Below are positions 1 to 9,459 of a stretch of DNA of 64,000 nucleotides, one piece after another. The translations under genes and the position numbers were made by a program. The notes below the pieces were generated by a model. The model did no database searches. It was not told where the DNA came from and saw only the letters and a list, made by a program, of their open reading frames with translations. The DNA comes from Candidatus Zixiibacteriota bacterium (lineage in GTDB: Bacteria > Zixibacteria > MSB-5A5 > GN15 > JAAZOE01): positions 1-64,000 of the forward strand of contig JAGLON010000020.1 in NCBI GenBank assembly GCA_023138975.1, written 5' to 3'. The number at the start of each line of letters is the position of its first letter. The stretch's first letter is position 1.

Positions 1-43
1 ACTGAAAATCCGTGTGTCCCCAGTTCGATTCTGGGGGGTGGCA
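1..43 (+). tRNA. tRNA-Phe(GAA), 3' part only
   Basis: The window opens inside a tRNA. The first base closes the anticodon stem, followed by the seven-base loop CTGAAAA, giving anticodon GAA (Phe). The TCCGT 3' anticodon strand, a short variable region, a T arm (CCCAG, TTCGATT loop, CTGGG), the acceptor strand GGGTGGC and discriminator A follow. The CCA end is not encoded. A T7 run directly downstream could end transcription, but another tRNA lies 13 bases further on. The 5' half is outside the window, so the identity rests on the anticodon loop only. Confidence 0.8.
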
Positions 44-56
44 TTTTTTTATGTCA

Positions 57-129
57 GCCACCGTAGCTCAGTTGGTAGAGCAATTGATTCGTAATCAGTA
101 GGTCAGCGGTTCGACCCCGCTCGGTGGCT
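57..129 (+). tRNA. tRNA-Thr(CGT)
   Basis: This is a complete 73-base cloverleaf. The acceptor GCCACCG pairs with CGGTGGC and the discriminator is T. The D arm is GCTC with an AGTTGGTAGA loop. The anticodon arm ATTGA-TTCGTAA-TCAGT gives CGT (reads ACG, Thr). The T arm is AGCGG-TTCGACC-CCGCT. CCA is not encoded. A run of eight T follows at 131-138 and probably serves as the 3' end of the two-tRNA transcript. Confidence 0.93.
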
Positions 130-302
130 CTTTTTTTTACCCGTAATTATTTATTAAGCAAAATAGAAGTCTAATTCGTCAAAAACTTATGAGCTATCCT
201 CCCGGAATAACTTGAAATCATTTGACAATGAGGTGAAATGTCGTTATTTTTGGCGTTTGTATTGATTTGGGAAATGTGGCACTGAAGGAGGATATTCCTA
301 AG

Positions 303-2378
303 ATGGCTATGACTACTGATAAAATTCGTAACATCGGACTGATAGGACAGCGGGGTTCGGGAAAGACTATACTTGCCGAAGCGATGGCATACGGCGCCGG
401 AGTCACCAACCGACTTGGCTCAACTACTGAAGGAACCACGATTTCCGATTATACTGAGGAAGAAAAGGCGAGACAAACATCGCTGAATCTGTCACTTCTC
501 AAATGCCCCTGGAAAAATGGAAAAATAAATGTTGTCGATATGCCGGGTCATATGGATTTTACCGGTGATGTTGTTTCCGGATTGGCCGTTGCCGATACTG
601 CGATTGTCGCTATTAATGCCAGCGGTGGTGTGGAAGTCGGAACCATCCAGTATTTTGACAAAGTCCAGAAGATGAAGAAGCCGGCGGTGTTTATTATAAA
701 CGGTCTGGATAAAGAAAACACCAATTTCAATACTAATCTCACCGCGATTCAGGAAGCGTTTGGAACTGGTGTTATTCCGGTTCAGATTCCAATCGGTAAA
801 ACAAAGAGCTTTAATGGCATTATCGATCTCATAAAAATGAAAGCAATTACTTTCGATGATAAGGGAAAAATGACCCTTGGCGATATTCCCGGAGATTTGC
901 AGGGTGATGCCGATGCCGCACGGGAGAAACTCATGGAAGCGGTTGCGGAATCATCCGATGAGCTTCTTGAAAAGTTCTTTGATGCCGGTGAATTGACTGC
1001 TGATGAATTGGTTAAAGGTCTGAAAAACGGTATTGCTTCGGGCAAAGTTTATCCGGTCTTGGTCTCCTCGGCAACCTTGAATATCGGCGCAACTTCTTTA
1101 ATGGAATTTGTGATAGATTATCTTCCTAATCCGGGCGAAGTCGCTCCGCTTAAGGCGAAAAAAGTCGATTCTGAAGACGAAATTGAAGTCGTTTGTGATT
1201 CGGCCAATGATCCTATGGTACTTATCTTCAAGACTATTTCCGAACAACATGTCGGAGACCTTTGCCTGGCGAAAGTTTTCTCGGGCAAGATTCAATCCGG
1301 ACTTGAGTTAATTAACATCCAGCGCGGTTCCGAGAGAATCGGACAGGTATATACATTAACCGGCAAAGACCGCAAAGAAGTTGACGGCGCCGAAGCCGGT
1401 GATATTGTTGCCTTGGTGAAATTAAAAGATACTCATACCGGCAACTCGCTTTGCCCCAAGAGTAATCAGATTGTTCTGCCTGAGCCGGACTTCCCGGAGC
1501 CGGTCATGGATGTGTCTATTAGTCCTAAATCAAAAGGGGACGAAGAAAAGATGGGTATGGGGTTGAATAAGCTCCACGAAACCGATCCGACCTTTAAGGT
1601 TGTCCTTGATCCTGCTCTGCATCAAACATTATTGTTTGGCCAGGGCGATACCCAGATTGACTTATTGGTAGAAAAGCTGAAAAACCGTTTCGGGGTCGAA
1701 GTAGAACTCGGTCGCCCGCTTATTCCGTATCGTGAAACGATAAAAGGCAAAGCTGAGATTCAAGGTAAATATAAGAAACAATCCGGCGGACGCGGACAAT
1801 TCGGCGACTGTTGGCTTCGTCTGGAACCGAAGCCTCGCGGTGAAGGTTTTGAATTCAAAGATGAAATCAAAGGTGGAGTAATCCCCGGTAAATTTGTCCC
1901 TTCGGTTGAAAAAGGCGTCATTGACGCCATGAGGGAAGGTCTATTGACCGGTTCACCGGTTGTTGACACCAGAGTAACGGTCTATTTCGGTTCATATCAT
2001 TCCGTCGATTCGTCGGATAATGCCTTTAAGATGGCCGGTTCGATGGCCTTCAGAGGCGGTTATCCGAATTGTAAACCGATTGTTTTGGAACCGATTTACA
2101 ATGTGGCGATTTTTGTACCGGAAGATTATACTGGCGACGTAATGGGCGACATTTCATCCCGTCGCGGTAAAATCATCGGTATGGAACCATTGGGCAAAAT
2201 GCAATTAGTACGGGCCAGCGTTCCTCAGGCTGAATTATATAAATACTCGGTTGATCTCCGGTCATTTACTCAGGGACAGGGCGTTTACACTCGCGAGTTT
2301 TCGAATTATGAAGAGGTTCCTCCGGATGTTTCAAAGAAACTGCAAGAGGATTATAAAGCGTCGAGAAATCAGGACTAA
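303..2378 (+). CDS. Elongation factor G-like GTPase (EF-G paralogue)
   Basis: The protein has 691 residues, about the length of EF-G, and should act on the ribosome in the cytosol as a translocation-type GTPase. The P-loop GQRGSGKT lies near residues 15-22, the G3 motif DMPGH near 80, and a G4 motif in the form NGLD rather than NKxD. The C terminus has the EF-G domain V signature DVMGDISSRRGKI. The switch I region reads EKARQTSLNLSLL instead of the RGITI of canonical FusA, which points to the divergent EF-G-like family rather than the main factor. The ATG at 303 is chosen because GGAGG lies about 11 bases upstream; a longer TTG start at 267 would run through that ribosome site. No str-operon neighbours are present, which also suggests a second copy. 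Confidence 0.88.
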   Translation: MAMTTDKIRNIGLIGQRGSGKTILAEAMAYGAGVTNRLGSTTEGTTISDYTEEEKARQTSLNLSLLKCPWKNGKINVVDMPGHMDFTGDVVSGLAVADTAIVAINASGGVEVGTIQYFDKVQKMKKPAVFIINGLDKENTNFNTNLTAIQEAFGTGVIPVQIPIGKTKSFNGIIDLIKMKAITFDDKGKMTLGDIPGDLQGDADAAREKLMEAVAESSDELLEKFFDAGELTADELVKGLKNGIASGKVYPVLVSSATLNIGATSLMEFVIDYLPNPGEVAPLKAKKVDSEDEIEVVCDSANDPMVLIFKTISEQHVGDLCLAKVFSGKIQSGLELINIQRGSERIGQVYTLTGKDRKEVDGAEAGDIVALVKLKDTHTGNSLCPKSNQIVLPEPDFPEPVMDVSISPKSKGDEEKMGMGLNKLHETDPTFKVVLDPALHQTLLFGQGDTQIDLLVEKLKNRFGVEVELGRPLIPYRETIKGKAEIQGKYKKQSGGRGQFGDCWLRLEPKPRGEGFEFKDEIKGGVIPGKFVPSVEKGVIDAMREGLLTGSPVVDTRVTVYFGSYHSVDSSDNAFKMAGSMAFRGGYPNCKPIVLEPIYNVAIFVPEDYTGDVMGDISSRRGKIIGMEPLGKMQLVRASVPQAELYKYSVDLRSFTQGQGVYTREFSNYEEVPPDVSKKLQEDYKASRNQD

Positions 2379-2534
2379 TAGATAATACCGGATGCGATAG
2401 TGTCTGGTTAACTTGTTTAAGAAGATTTGTAGGCGGTTGCTATTGACAATCTCCCTCAATCTCTCTTAGTTGGGAAATTATGATCGAGCCGGTGTGTGCG
2501 AGCCGGTTTGAATAAAACGAAGGAACATAGGGCA

Positions 2535-3191
2535 ATGGTTATGAATCGTCTAATTTTATCAGTAATGGTCGTATCGCTTATTTTCTGTTCTTCGTTGGCA
2601 TTTGCTCAGTACGAAGACGATCCGTACGTTGAAGGTTTTGTGGCCGGGAATTTTACTATGCCGACCGGAACTTTGAAAAATGATATGGTTCCCGACAGCT
2701 TGAACGCCAAGGGTAGTGTAGGCGGGGTCGTCGGATTTGGATATTACCTCAAACCGAAACTTGTCACAGGTCTTTACTTTGGTATTAGAAATATGAGTAC
2801 CGAGGAGATGGGACTGCATCATCGAGGATATGATTTTGGACTGTACGGCAAATATATGTTTTTCGATTTGACTGAAAAATCTTTTACGCCGTACCTCAAA
2901 TTAAATGCCGGTGTCAATTTTAGTAAAATGGCAACCCGTGTTGTGGGAGAAAATGGCGCTGTTGTTTTCCGTGAATTGTCATATGATCCGACAATGCAGG
3001 GTGGTCTTGCTCTGGGATTTCATAAGAAAACAAATGAGTTTGGCGCCATGTTCCTTGAAGTTGGCTATCACATGGACATGATGGATGGTGTCAAAGGCGA
3101 ATTCAAGGGTAAAGAATATGAATTTACCGAAAACAACGGATTTATGGTAGTGCGTCTCGGGATCCTATTCAATATTGGGCCAAAAGAATAG
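2535..3191 (+). CDS. Outer-membrane beta-barrel protein
   Basis: This is a 218-residue exported protein. It begins with MVMNRLILSVMVVSLIFC and ends its signal peptide near AFAQ. The rest alternates short beta-strand-like stretches rich in G, Y, F and V and ends in an aromatic/hydrophobic strand (VVRLGILFNIGPKE), as small OmpA/OmpW-like eight-strand barrels do. The ATG at 2535 has AAGGAA nine bases upstream; an ATG at 2541 is an alternative. It is a single gene, with its own terminator downstream. The family is inferred from composition and pattern only and no function can be assigned. Confidence 0.65.
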   Translation: MVMNRLILSVMVVSLIFCSSLAFAQYEDDPYVEGFVAGNFTMPTGTLKNDMVPDSLNAKGSVGGVVGFGYYLKPKLVTGLYFGIRNMSTEEMGLHHRGYDFGLYGKYMFFDLTEKSFTPYLKLNAGVNFSKMATRVVGENGAVVFRELSYDPTMQGGLALGFHKKTNEFGAMFLEVGYHMDMMDGVKGEFKGKEYEFTENNGFMVVRLGILFNIGPKE

Positions 3192-3208
3192 CACAAAAAA
3201 ATAATCGC

Positions 3209-3248
3209 AAAAAAAACCTTTCCTCTTTTGTGGAGGGAAGGTTTTTTT
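3209..3248 (+). terminator. Rho-independent terminator
   Basis: The arms AACCTTTCCTC and GAGGGAAGGTT pair around a TTTTGTG loop with one G-T wobble. A-rich bases lie before the hairpin and seven T after it, so it could work in both directions. It closes the barrel-protein gene. Confidence 0.88.
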
Positions 3249-3297
3249 GTATAATGACTAAAGCTCAGTTTCAATTTAATATTTCTATCGGAGAATT

Positions 3298-4635
3298 ATG
3301 CCGAAAATCTTGATAGTTGACGACGAAATCTCTCAGCGGGATATGTTGGCAGGATTTTTAAAAAAGAAGAAATTCGAAGTACTTACCGCTTCAAACGGAG
3401 TAGATGCTCTTGAAAAATACGGATCATTCTTTTCGCCGCTAGCTATTATTGATATGAAAATGCCGGAAATGGGCGGACCTGAGCTGCTTGAAAAGCTGCG
3501 TGAGCTAAACCCGTTTATACAGGTTATTGTGCTTACTGCCTTCGGGACCGTCGAAACAGCCGTTAATGCTATGCGAGCAGGAGCTTTCGGATACCTTACG
3601 AAACCGGTCAACCTCGACGAACTGTTGGTAAACCTCAAAAAAGCTAATGAACAGAATCGGCTTGTTGTCGACAATGATATCCTCAGGCGAACCCGCACAG
3701 AATTGGCCGATATGCCGGAATTGATAGGTGACTCAGAACCTATGATGAAAATCCGGTCATTAATATCCAGGGTTGGACCGTCGGATGCCTCAGTGCTAAT
3801 TACAGGGCCGTCAGGAACCGGTAAGGGACTGGTAGCAGAAATTATACATCAGTTATCGCCGCGAAAAGATAATAGCTTCGTGCCTCTCAATTGCGCCTCG
3901 CTGCCGGAAACACTTCTGGAATCGGAACTCTTCGGACATGAAAAAGGCGCCTTTACCGGAGCCGATAAAAGACGAGCCGGGCGATTTGAGTTGGCCGATA
4001 CCGGTACGATTTTCTTAGATGAAATAGGTGACATGACCGCTCCCATGCAGGCCAAACTGCTTCGGGTTCTGGAGGATGGCACTTTCGAGCCTTTAGGATC
4101 AGATAAAAGCAAAAAAGTTGATGTGCGGCTTATTTCAGCCACAAATCGGGATATACAGAAATTTATAGACGAAGGAAAATTCCGGCAGGACCTTTACTTC
4201 CGCATTAATACCGTTAATATAGAAATGCCGCCATTGTGCGATAGGGGTGGAGATATTCTTCTTCTGGCTGAACGGTTTTTGAGTTCCAGCGCAAAGAAAA
4301 TGAATAAGAAGATTGAAGGAATATCTGAAGATGCCGCTGCGGTAATGGTCGCTTATCATTGGCCGGGCAATGTCCGCGAACTGCAAAATGTTATTGAGCG
4401 GGCGGTTGTGCTGACTATAGATGACATTATTGATGTCGATGTATTACCGGGATTATCCGGCCGTGAGTCTCAGTCATTGGCATTTAAGAAAATAAGCCTG
4501 TCTGAGATGGAAAAAGAACATATTACTGCCGTGTTGAATTCTGAAAATTGGAATATGCAGAAATCATCGGAGATATTGGGCATTCACAGGAACACGCTGA
4601 GGCAGAAAATTAAAGACTATGGGATTGAAAAGTGA
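3298..4635 (+). CDS. Sigma-54-dependent response regulator, NtrC family
   Basis: This 445-residue protein has the full NtrC layout. The receiver domain spans residues 1-115 with acidic pair D8/D9, phosphoacceptor D52, T80 and K102. The AAA+ domain (about 140-375) has Walker A GPSGTGKG at 170-177, the sigma54-contact loop GAFTGA at 217-222, and the Walker B stretch GTIFLDEIGDM. A Fis-type helix-turn-helix closes the protein (SSEILGIHRNTLRQKI). It should activate sigma54 promoters by ATP hydrolysis when phosphorylated by a histidine kinase. No kinase is adjacent; the kinase at 45722 is a possible but unproven partner. A sigma54-type promoter exists at 34420 in this window. GGAG lies a few bases before the ATG. 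Confidence 0.93.
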   Translation: MPKILIVDDEISQRDMLAGFLKKKKFEVLTASNGVDALEKYGSFFSPLAIIDMKMPEMGGPELLEKLRELNPFIQVIVLTAFGTVETAVNAMRAGAFGYLTKPVNLDELLVNLKKANEQNRLVVDNDILRRTRTELADMPELIGDSEPMMKIRSLISRVGPSDASVLITGPSGTGKGLVAEIIHQLSPRKDNSFVPLNCASLPETLLESELFGHEKGAFTGADKRRAGRFELADTGTIFLDEIGDMTAPMQAKLLRVLEDGTFEPLGSDKSKKVDVRLISATNRDIQKFIDEGKFRQDLYFRINTVNIEMPPLCDRGGDILLLAERFLSSSAKKMNKKIEGISEDAAAVMVAYHWPGNVRELQNVIERAVVLTIDDIIDVDVLPGLSGRESQSLAFKKISLSEMEKEHITAVLNSENWNMQKSSEILGIHRNTLRQKIKDYGIEK

Positions 4636-4758
4636 CTTAAAAGTGTTACCCTTTACCCAAAGTTTTCTATTGCTTCTATCTTCGAAATTAGTCATACTTC
4701 TACATTGGTTAAGTTCTCGTATAAAATGGCGAACCTTAAATAAGAAGCAGTTTTTGGC

Positions 4759-5475
4759 GTGAATACTATGGATGATATAAAGATTTCCCTATCGCAAGTA
4801 GGACCCAACAGCGAGATTTCTATTATTAGAGTCGACGGTGTCGTTGATACGATTACCGCCTCAGAACTCGAAAACGTAATCGAAAACTTAGTTGGACAAA
4901 AACGCTATAAAATCCTGGTTGATTTGGGTGGTGTTGAATATATATCATCAGCCGGGTGGGGAATATTTGTTTCCAAGATTCAGGAAGTCCGAGATAACGA
5001 TGGTGATATCAAACTCGCCAATATGATTCCCAACGTATACGAGATTTATGAGCTTCTTGAATTTGAGCATATTATTCCAGCCTATGATAATCTTGAGCAG
5101 GGGAAAATCGCTTTTAATATTCCAGCTACTGAATCCAGCAGCAGTGTGGAAAAGGTTTGGAAGGCAAACGATAAAGTAGTTACAGCATCCGGTACCGCCA
5201 TGCAGACTGCTTTTTCACCGGGGACACGAGGCAAATTGGATGATTCTCAAGCGACCGCTGGAATTAAGCCGCCGAAGACCAAAGAGGGTGCGATTCTTCA
5301 CCTAGTAGCCGAAGACCCATTCTCATCAATTTCAGAAATGTGCCACGATGCCGCTGAAATAGCTCCGGCGATGACATTTGGCTGGTGGTCTGTATTTGCC
5401 ATCTTACGACGTAACGGTCTGTTATCCCGACGATCCCGTTTTCGCTTGGCCCGTCAGCAAAATAAACGCCGTTAG
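4759..5475 (+). CDS. STAS-domain (anti-anti-sigma-like) protein with C-terminal extension
   Basis: Residues 1-110 form a STAS domain of the SpoIIAA type, including the strand-helix segment DLGGVEYISSAGWGIFV with the serine pair where anti-anti-sigma factors are phosphorylated. It would act in partner-switching regulation. The remaining ~125 residues are not STAS. They contain a polar linker, then a helical, strongly basic end (FAILRRNGLLSRRSRFRLAR) that reads like a winged-helix or HTH fragment. The start is uncertain: GTG at 4759 or ATG at 4768, neither with a clear ribosome site. No anti-sigma kinase or phosphatase is next to it. Confidence 0.75.
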   Translation: MNTMDDIKISLSQVGPNSEISIIRVDGVVDTITASELENVIENLVGQKRYKILVDLGGVEYISSAGWGIFVSKIQEVRDNDGDIKLANMIPNVYEIYELLEFEHIIPAYDNLEQGKIAFNIPATESSSSVEKVWKANDKVVTASGTAMQTAFSPGTRGKLDDSQATAGIKPPKTKEGAILHLVAEDPFSSISEMCHDAAEIAPAMTFGWWSVFAILRRNGLLSRRSRFRLARQQNKRR

Positions 5476-5637
5476 GGTTCGCTTATTTCTAAACACTTTC
5501 TTTAAATCACTATTTTGAAAAATCTCCATTATTATCCGGCATAATTATTTGATAAATAATTGCGTCGAAACGTCTTAGTTTTAGTATTAGGCGTTATTGG
5601 AGCTAAAGGACTAATTCCCGGGGAATAAAAACCCGCC

Positions 5638-5665
5638 TTGACAATTTGAGGATTATTGTTACTTT
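5638..5665 (+). promoter_or_regulatory. Sigma70-type promoter
   Basis: TTGACA at 5638-5643 and TACTTT at 5660-5665 are separated by 16 bases, about 40 bases upstream of the subtilase gene. The -35 box is perfect and the -10 box is weak. Confidence 0.45.
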
Positions 5666-5706
5666 GTGTGTAAGAGGGTAAATCGACCCGGGAAAACAAC
5701 TTACAT

Positions 5707-8700
5707 ATGCTAAAAATGACAAAAAACAAATTTTATCTAATCAGTCTTTTAATAGTCGTTATTACTTTGGCATCAAATACGGCGGCCGAAAAAAAACCAT
5801 ATCAGCCGGGGCGCCTGTTGATCATGACCGAGGCCGGTTTTATTCCTTCAGTTTCGACCTTGTTTCCTCAGATGCAATTTTCGGACGCAAAACAGTTCCA
5901 AGATTATAAAATAACACCTCTGGCTGTAATTTATCCGCTTTATAATTCACTCAATAAGTCTTCCGCAGATTCTCCGCTTAAAAATATCTATGTACTATCA
6001 TTTCCAGAGACGGTTAATATTGCGGATATTCTGGTAAAAATAAAAGATATTCCCGGAATACGGTATTGTGAGCTTGATTATGCGGTTGAATTGTACAATT
6101 GGCCCACAGATTCACTTTTTCAACAGCAATGGTATCTGAACAATACCGGACAGTCTTATTTTGCAATCAATCGAAAAGACGGCTCCTCCAATGATACGAT
6201 GTATATTAACAGTGGCACTCCCGGCGAAGATATAAACCTTTCTCCAATTTACGATGATACTCCGGCTGATGCGGTCGTGGTTATCGTAGCTATAATCGAT
6301 TCGGGTGTGGACTATAGACACCCCGATCTGACAGGAAACATATTTTTTAACACCAGAGAGATTCCTAATAATGGAGTGGACGAAGACAACAATGGTTTAA
6401 TCGACGATTATCTAGGATGGGATTTTTCAGGTAACTTCGTTGATGAATTTGGTTCTCCCGGTGACAATGACCCGATGGATAACGCTGGTGTCGGCCTTGA
6501 AGGACATGGCACTCATGTTGCTGGTTTAGTAGCTGCTACTCAAAACGACATGGGAATTGCCGGCTACCCTGGAAATGTAAAAATACTCCCCATAAAAATA
6601 TTCCCCCGGGCATTTCAGTCTGTAACAGTCCCGGCGATTTTGTATGCCGTTGAAATGGGGGCGAAAGTAATAAATCTCAGTTGGGGATCTCCCTATGAAA
6701 TGGACATTCTTCGTGAAGCGATAAGGTACGCTCGCGCCAAAGGGTGTCTGCTGGTTGCAGCAGCAGGGAATTCCAGCAATAGCACTCCGACAGTCCCGGC
6801 CGCATTCGAAGAGACCTTTACGGTCGGTGGCACCAATTCCGATGGATTTATGACTACGTTTTCATCATTTGGTCCATTTTTGGATATCTCCGCACCGGCG
6901 CGGGATATCGTTTCTCTCAGGGCAGCCAACACTGATTTATACGGTAATGTGGAACCGGGTGTCTATCTAATCGGCGATAAGTATATTTTAGCTAACGGCA
7001 CTTCAATGGCGGCGCCGATTGTGGCCGGGGCCGCGGCGATGCTCTGGTCGTTCAATCCTGGACTGGACGCCGAAAGAATTATTTCGGCTCTCGAACAATC
7101 GGCTATTGATATTACCGATCCTTGGAATACAGGTGATTACCTGCCTGGTTATGATACTCTGTCGGGCTGGGGAAAGCTAAATGTAGGCGGCGCATATAAT
7201 ATCCTGCAGGCGCCTTCGGCCTATCTTACATTTCCGACCCATAGAGAAGTAGTTTCGGGGAATATACCTATCAGGGCAGCCTACACCGGAGGATACTCCA
7301 GTTCTCTTAAGCTCTATATCGGTGCCGGAGAAACTCCCGACCAATGGGAGCTTCTATTTGAGATTCCTAATGCCAACGGTAGCGACACGCTGTTCGTCTG
7401 GGATAGCGACGGGAAAAACGGCTACTTTTCATTCAAACTGGAAACCGACAATGGCGCTAATATCGTTGAAGCACGGGTTATAAATGGGAGTGGCGTTGCC
7501 TTTGGCGAACCTCTTGCTTACGATACGCTACTTTATCTGGCAGAGATATATGCCACCGCATACGGCGAGCAATTTGATTCGGTTAATCTTAGTTACCGGG
7601 CCGAAACAGAGACGGAAACAACTCAGCTCTTCAGTGGTCCGGCTATTTATTTCGATGAATATATTTCCGATTGGCTGCTTGTGCGCCTGGCAGAAGGAAA
7701 CTATTATCTGTTTATTCAAGCGTACGATGTGTCGGGTACAATTGTTGACTCTATTCCGGTCTATGTCAGACAGACCATGAGGGACGGATTTCCTCAGGAC
7801 CTTCCCGGCTTTATGGGGTTTTCACCCGGTGTTGCGGATATTGACAATGATGGTCTGAAGGAAATTGTGGTCGGATGCCGGGAAGGCGTCTATGCCTACA
7901 AACATGATGGTACACTAATGCCGGGGTTTCCTATACTCACCGATATTGATATGAGGTCAATGCCCGCCTTTGATGATATTGACGGTGACGGGTATCTGGA
8001 TGTACTTATGAGCGGCGATAGTATCTTAGTCGCCTTTAACTATCTCGGTCAAATACTTCCCGGTTGGCCAAATGAGGCCTCTACCGGCCAAACGTATTTC
8101 ACGTATCCGATTCCAGTCGCAACGCAGCTTTATAGTCAAAGCGACTCAGTCGCTTTATATATGTCAAAGTTTGGGGAAGTAAATGCCTACAAATACGGCG
8201 GAGAGTCCTATTTCTATTCTTTAAATGGTCTGTTTACCGCGCTTGATCCCAACGTTTTCGACACTTCAAAAAACGCCGGATTGGCGGCTCCATTTGTAAC
8301 GGCTACTGACTTAGAGCCGGACGGGACGATTGAAGTTGTGGCTGTTTATGGAACCGCTCTGGACGAATCCGGCATCTATATATGGAACGGCCGTAATGGG
8401 CTGCCTCCGGTCGGATGGGAAACAGCACAAGCTCGAAATATTCGCCGGGTCAGTGGCGGAACGATTGCGGATATTGATTATGACGGCTCACTCGAAATAA
8501 TTACTTCCGGCGTGGACAGTCTGGATAATGAGCATATTTGGGTTACCAGGAATGGTCGGGAGGATATGCCGGGCTGGCCGGTAGCTTTACCTGCCTGCAA
8601 GGGATGGATTGGAACTTCTCCGGTATGTGTTGATTTAGACAATGACAACACAAAAGAGGTGCTGATTTCATATTATAACTGGGATTTTGCGCATATTTAT

Positions 8701-9459
8701 GCCTTTAACCATGACGGTACTCCATTCAATGAAAATTCGGATTATCTTCCCAACGGTTTGTTAACGACGGTGCAGAACACAATCGGACATCTCACTGTCG
8801 CGGATATTGATGGGGATGGTACTGTAAATATAATAGGGCGTGGAGGACATCTTCTACCGCACATCAGAGGCTATGAGAAGATATTTGTCTGGGAACCAGA
8901 TGGTTCACAAACCAAGGGATTTCCGATAATTACTCCCACACCACCTACCTGGGTTTTCTCGACTCCAAATACACCGGTTATTGATGATCTGGATAATGAT
9001 GGGAAGGTGGAAGTTCTGCTTTGCGGAGATTTTACCGCGCTATTTGTTTGGAGCCTTGACGCACCTTATATAAAAGAAAATATGCTCTGGCCGAAATATA
9101 TGGGTGATGAGAAGAACAGCGGTGTTAATCCGGTGCGTGGTGTTCCGACCGATGTCGAAGATGATACCCCTGCGGTACCGCATCTGTTTACTATTCGTGA
9201 TAATTACCCAAACCCTTTTAATCCGGCGACTACGATACGGTTTTCCTTAAATCACGCGACTGAAATTAATCTTGATATATATAACATCCTCGGCCAACGC
9301 GTGGCCCGGATCCTATCCGCTCATTACCCCGCCGGAGAGCACGAAGTTATCTGGGAAGGTCTTGATAATAATGGGGATGAGGTTGCCAGCGGAGTGTACT
9401 TCGCAAAACTATCCGGTGGCGGCAATCAATCTACCAGAAAAATGATACTAGTCCGATGA
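5707..9459 (+). CDS. Secreted subtilisin-like (S8) protease with FG-GAP repeats and FlgD-like C-terminal module
   Basis: This is a 1250-residue exported protein. A signal peptide ends near TAAE, and a prodomain-like stretch reaches residue ~130. The S8 peptidase domain has catalytic D198 (IIDSGVD), H267 (GHGTHVAG) and S433 (GTSMAAP). Ig-like segments follow. About seven FG-GAP/VCBS-type calcium loops (for example DIDNDGLKEI and DLDNDGKVEV) lie between residues ~700 and 1130. The last ~85 residues are a FlgD/Por-secretion-tail-like domain with NYPNPFNP and NILGQRV. It is likely an extracellular or surface protease. The stop overlaps the start of the next gene by four bases, so the two are co-translated. 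The start is not decided by a ribosome site; ATG 5716 is possible. Confidence 0.9.
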   Translation: MLKMTKNKFYLISLLIVVITLASNTAAEKKPYQPGRLLIMTEAGFIPSVSTLFPQMQFSDAKQFQDYKITPLAVIYPLYNSLNKSSADSPLKNIYVLSFPETVNIADILVKIKDIPGIRYCELDYAVELYNWPTDSLFQQQWYLNNTGQSYFAINRKDGSSNDTMYINSGTPGEDINLSPIYDDTPADAVVVIVAIIDSGVDYRHPDLTGNIFFNTREIPNNGVDEDNNGLIDDYLGWDFSGNFVDEFGSPGDNDPMDNAGVGLEGHGTHVAGLVAATQNDMGIAGYPGNVKILPIKIFPRAFQSVTVPAILYAVEMGAKVINLSWGSPYEMDILREAIRYARAKGCLLVAAAGNSSNSTPTVPAAFEETFTVGGTNSDGFMTTFSSFGPFLDISAPARDIVSLRAANTDLYGNVEPGVYLIGDKYILANGTSMAAPIVAGAAAMLWSFNPGLDAERIISALEQSAIDITDPWNTGDYLPGYDTLSGWGKLNVGGAYNILQAPSAYLTFPTHREVVSGNIPIRAAYTGGYSSSLKLYIGAGETPDQWELLFEIPNANGSDTLFVWDSDGKNGYFSFKLETDNGANIVEARVINGSGVAFGEPLAYDTLLYLAEIYATAYGEQFDSVNLSYRAETETETTQLFSGPAIYFDEYISDWLLVRLAEGNYYLFIQAYDVSGTIVDSIPVYVRQTMRDGFPQDLPGFMGFSPGVADIDNDGLKEIVVGCREGVYAYKHDGTLMPGFPILTDIDMRSMPAFDDIDGDGYLDVLMSGDSILVAFNYLGQILPGWPNEASTGQTYFTYPIPVATQLYSQSDSVALYMSKFGEVNAYKYGGESYFYSLNGLFTALDPNVFDTSKNAGLAAPFVTATDLEPDGTIEVVAVYGTALDESGIYIWNGRNGLPPVGWETAQARNIRRVSGGTIADIDYDGSLEIITSGVDSLDNEHIWVTRNGREDMPGWPVALPACKGWIGTSPVCVDLDNDNTKEVLISYYNWDFAHIYAFNHDGTPFNENSDYLPNGLLTTVQNTIGHLTVADIDGDGTVNIIGRGGHLLPHIRGYEKIFVWEPDGSQTKGFPIITPTPPTWVFSTPNTPVIDDLDNDGKVEVLLCGDFTALFVWSLDAPYIKENMLWPKYMGDEKNSGVNPVRGVPTDVEDDTPAVPHLFTIRDNYPNPFNPATTIRFSLNHATEINLDIYNILGQRVARILSAHYPAGEHEVIWEGLDNNGDEVASGVYFAKLSGGGNQSTRKMILVR

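Noticed and set aside
3298-4635. Two-component pair of the NtrC-type regulator with the kinase at 45722
   Set aside because: They lie 41 kb apart and nothing in the sequence ties them; stated only as a possibility.
7484-7780. 98-codon alternative frame inside the subtilase gene
   Set aside because: The protease frame continues without a break with clear domains; the other frame has no start signal or known motif.
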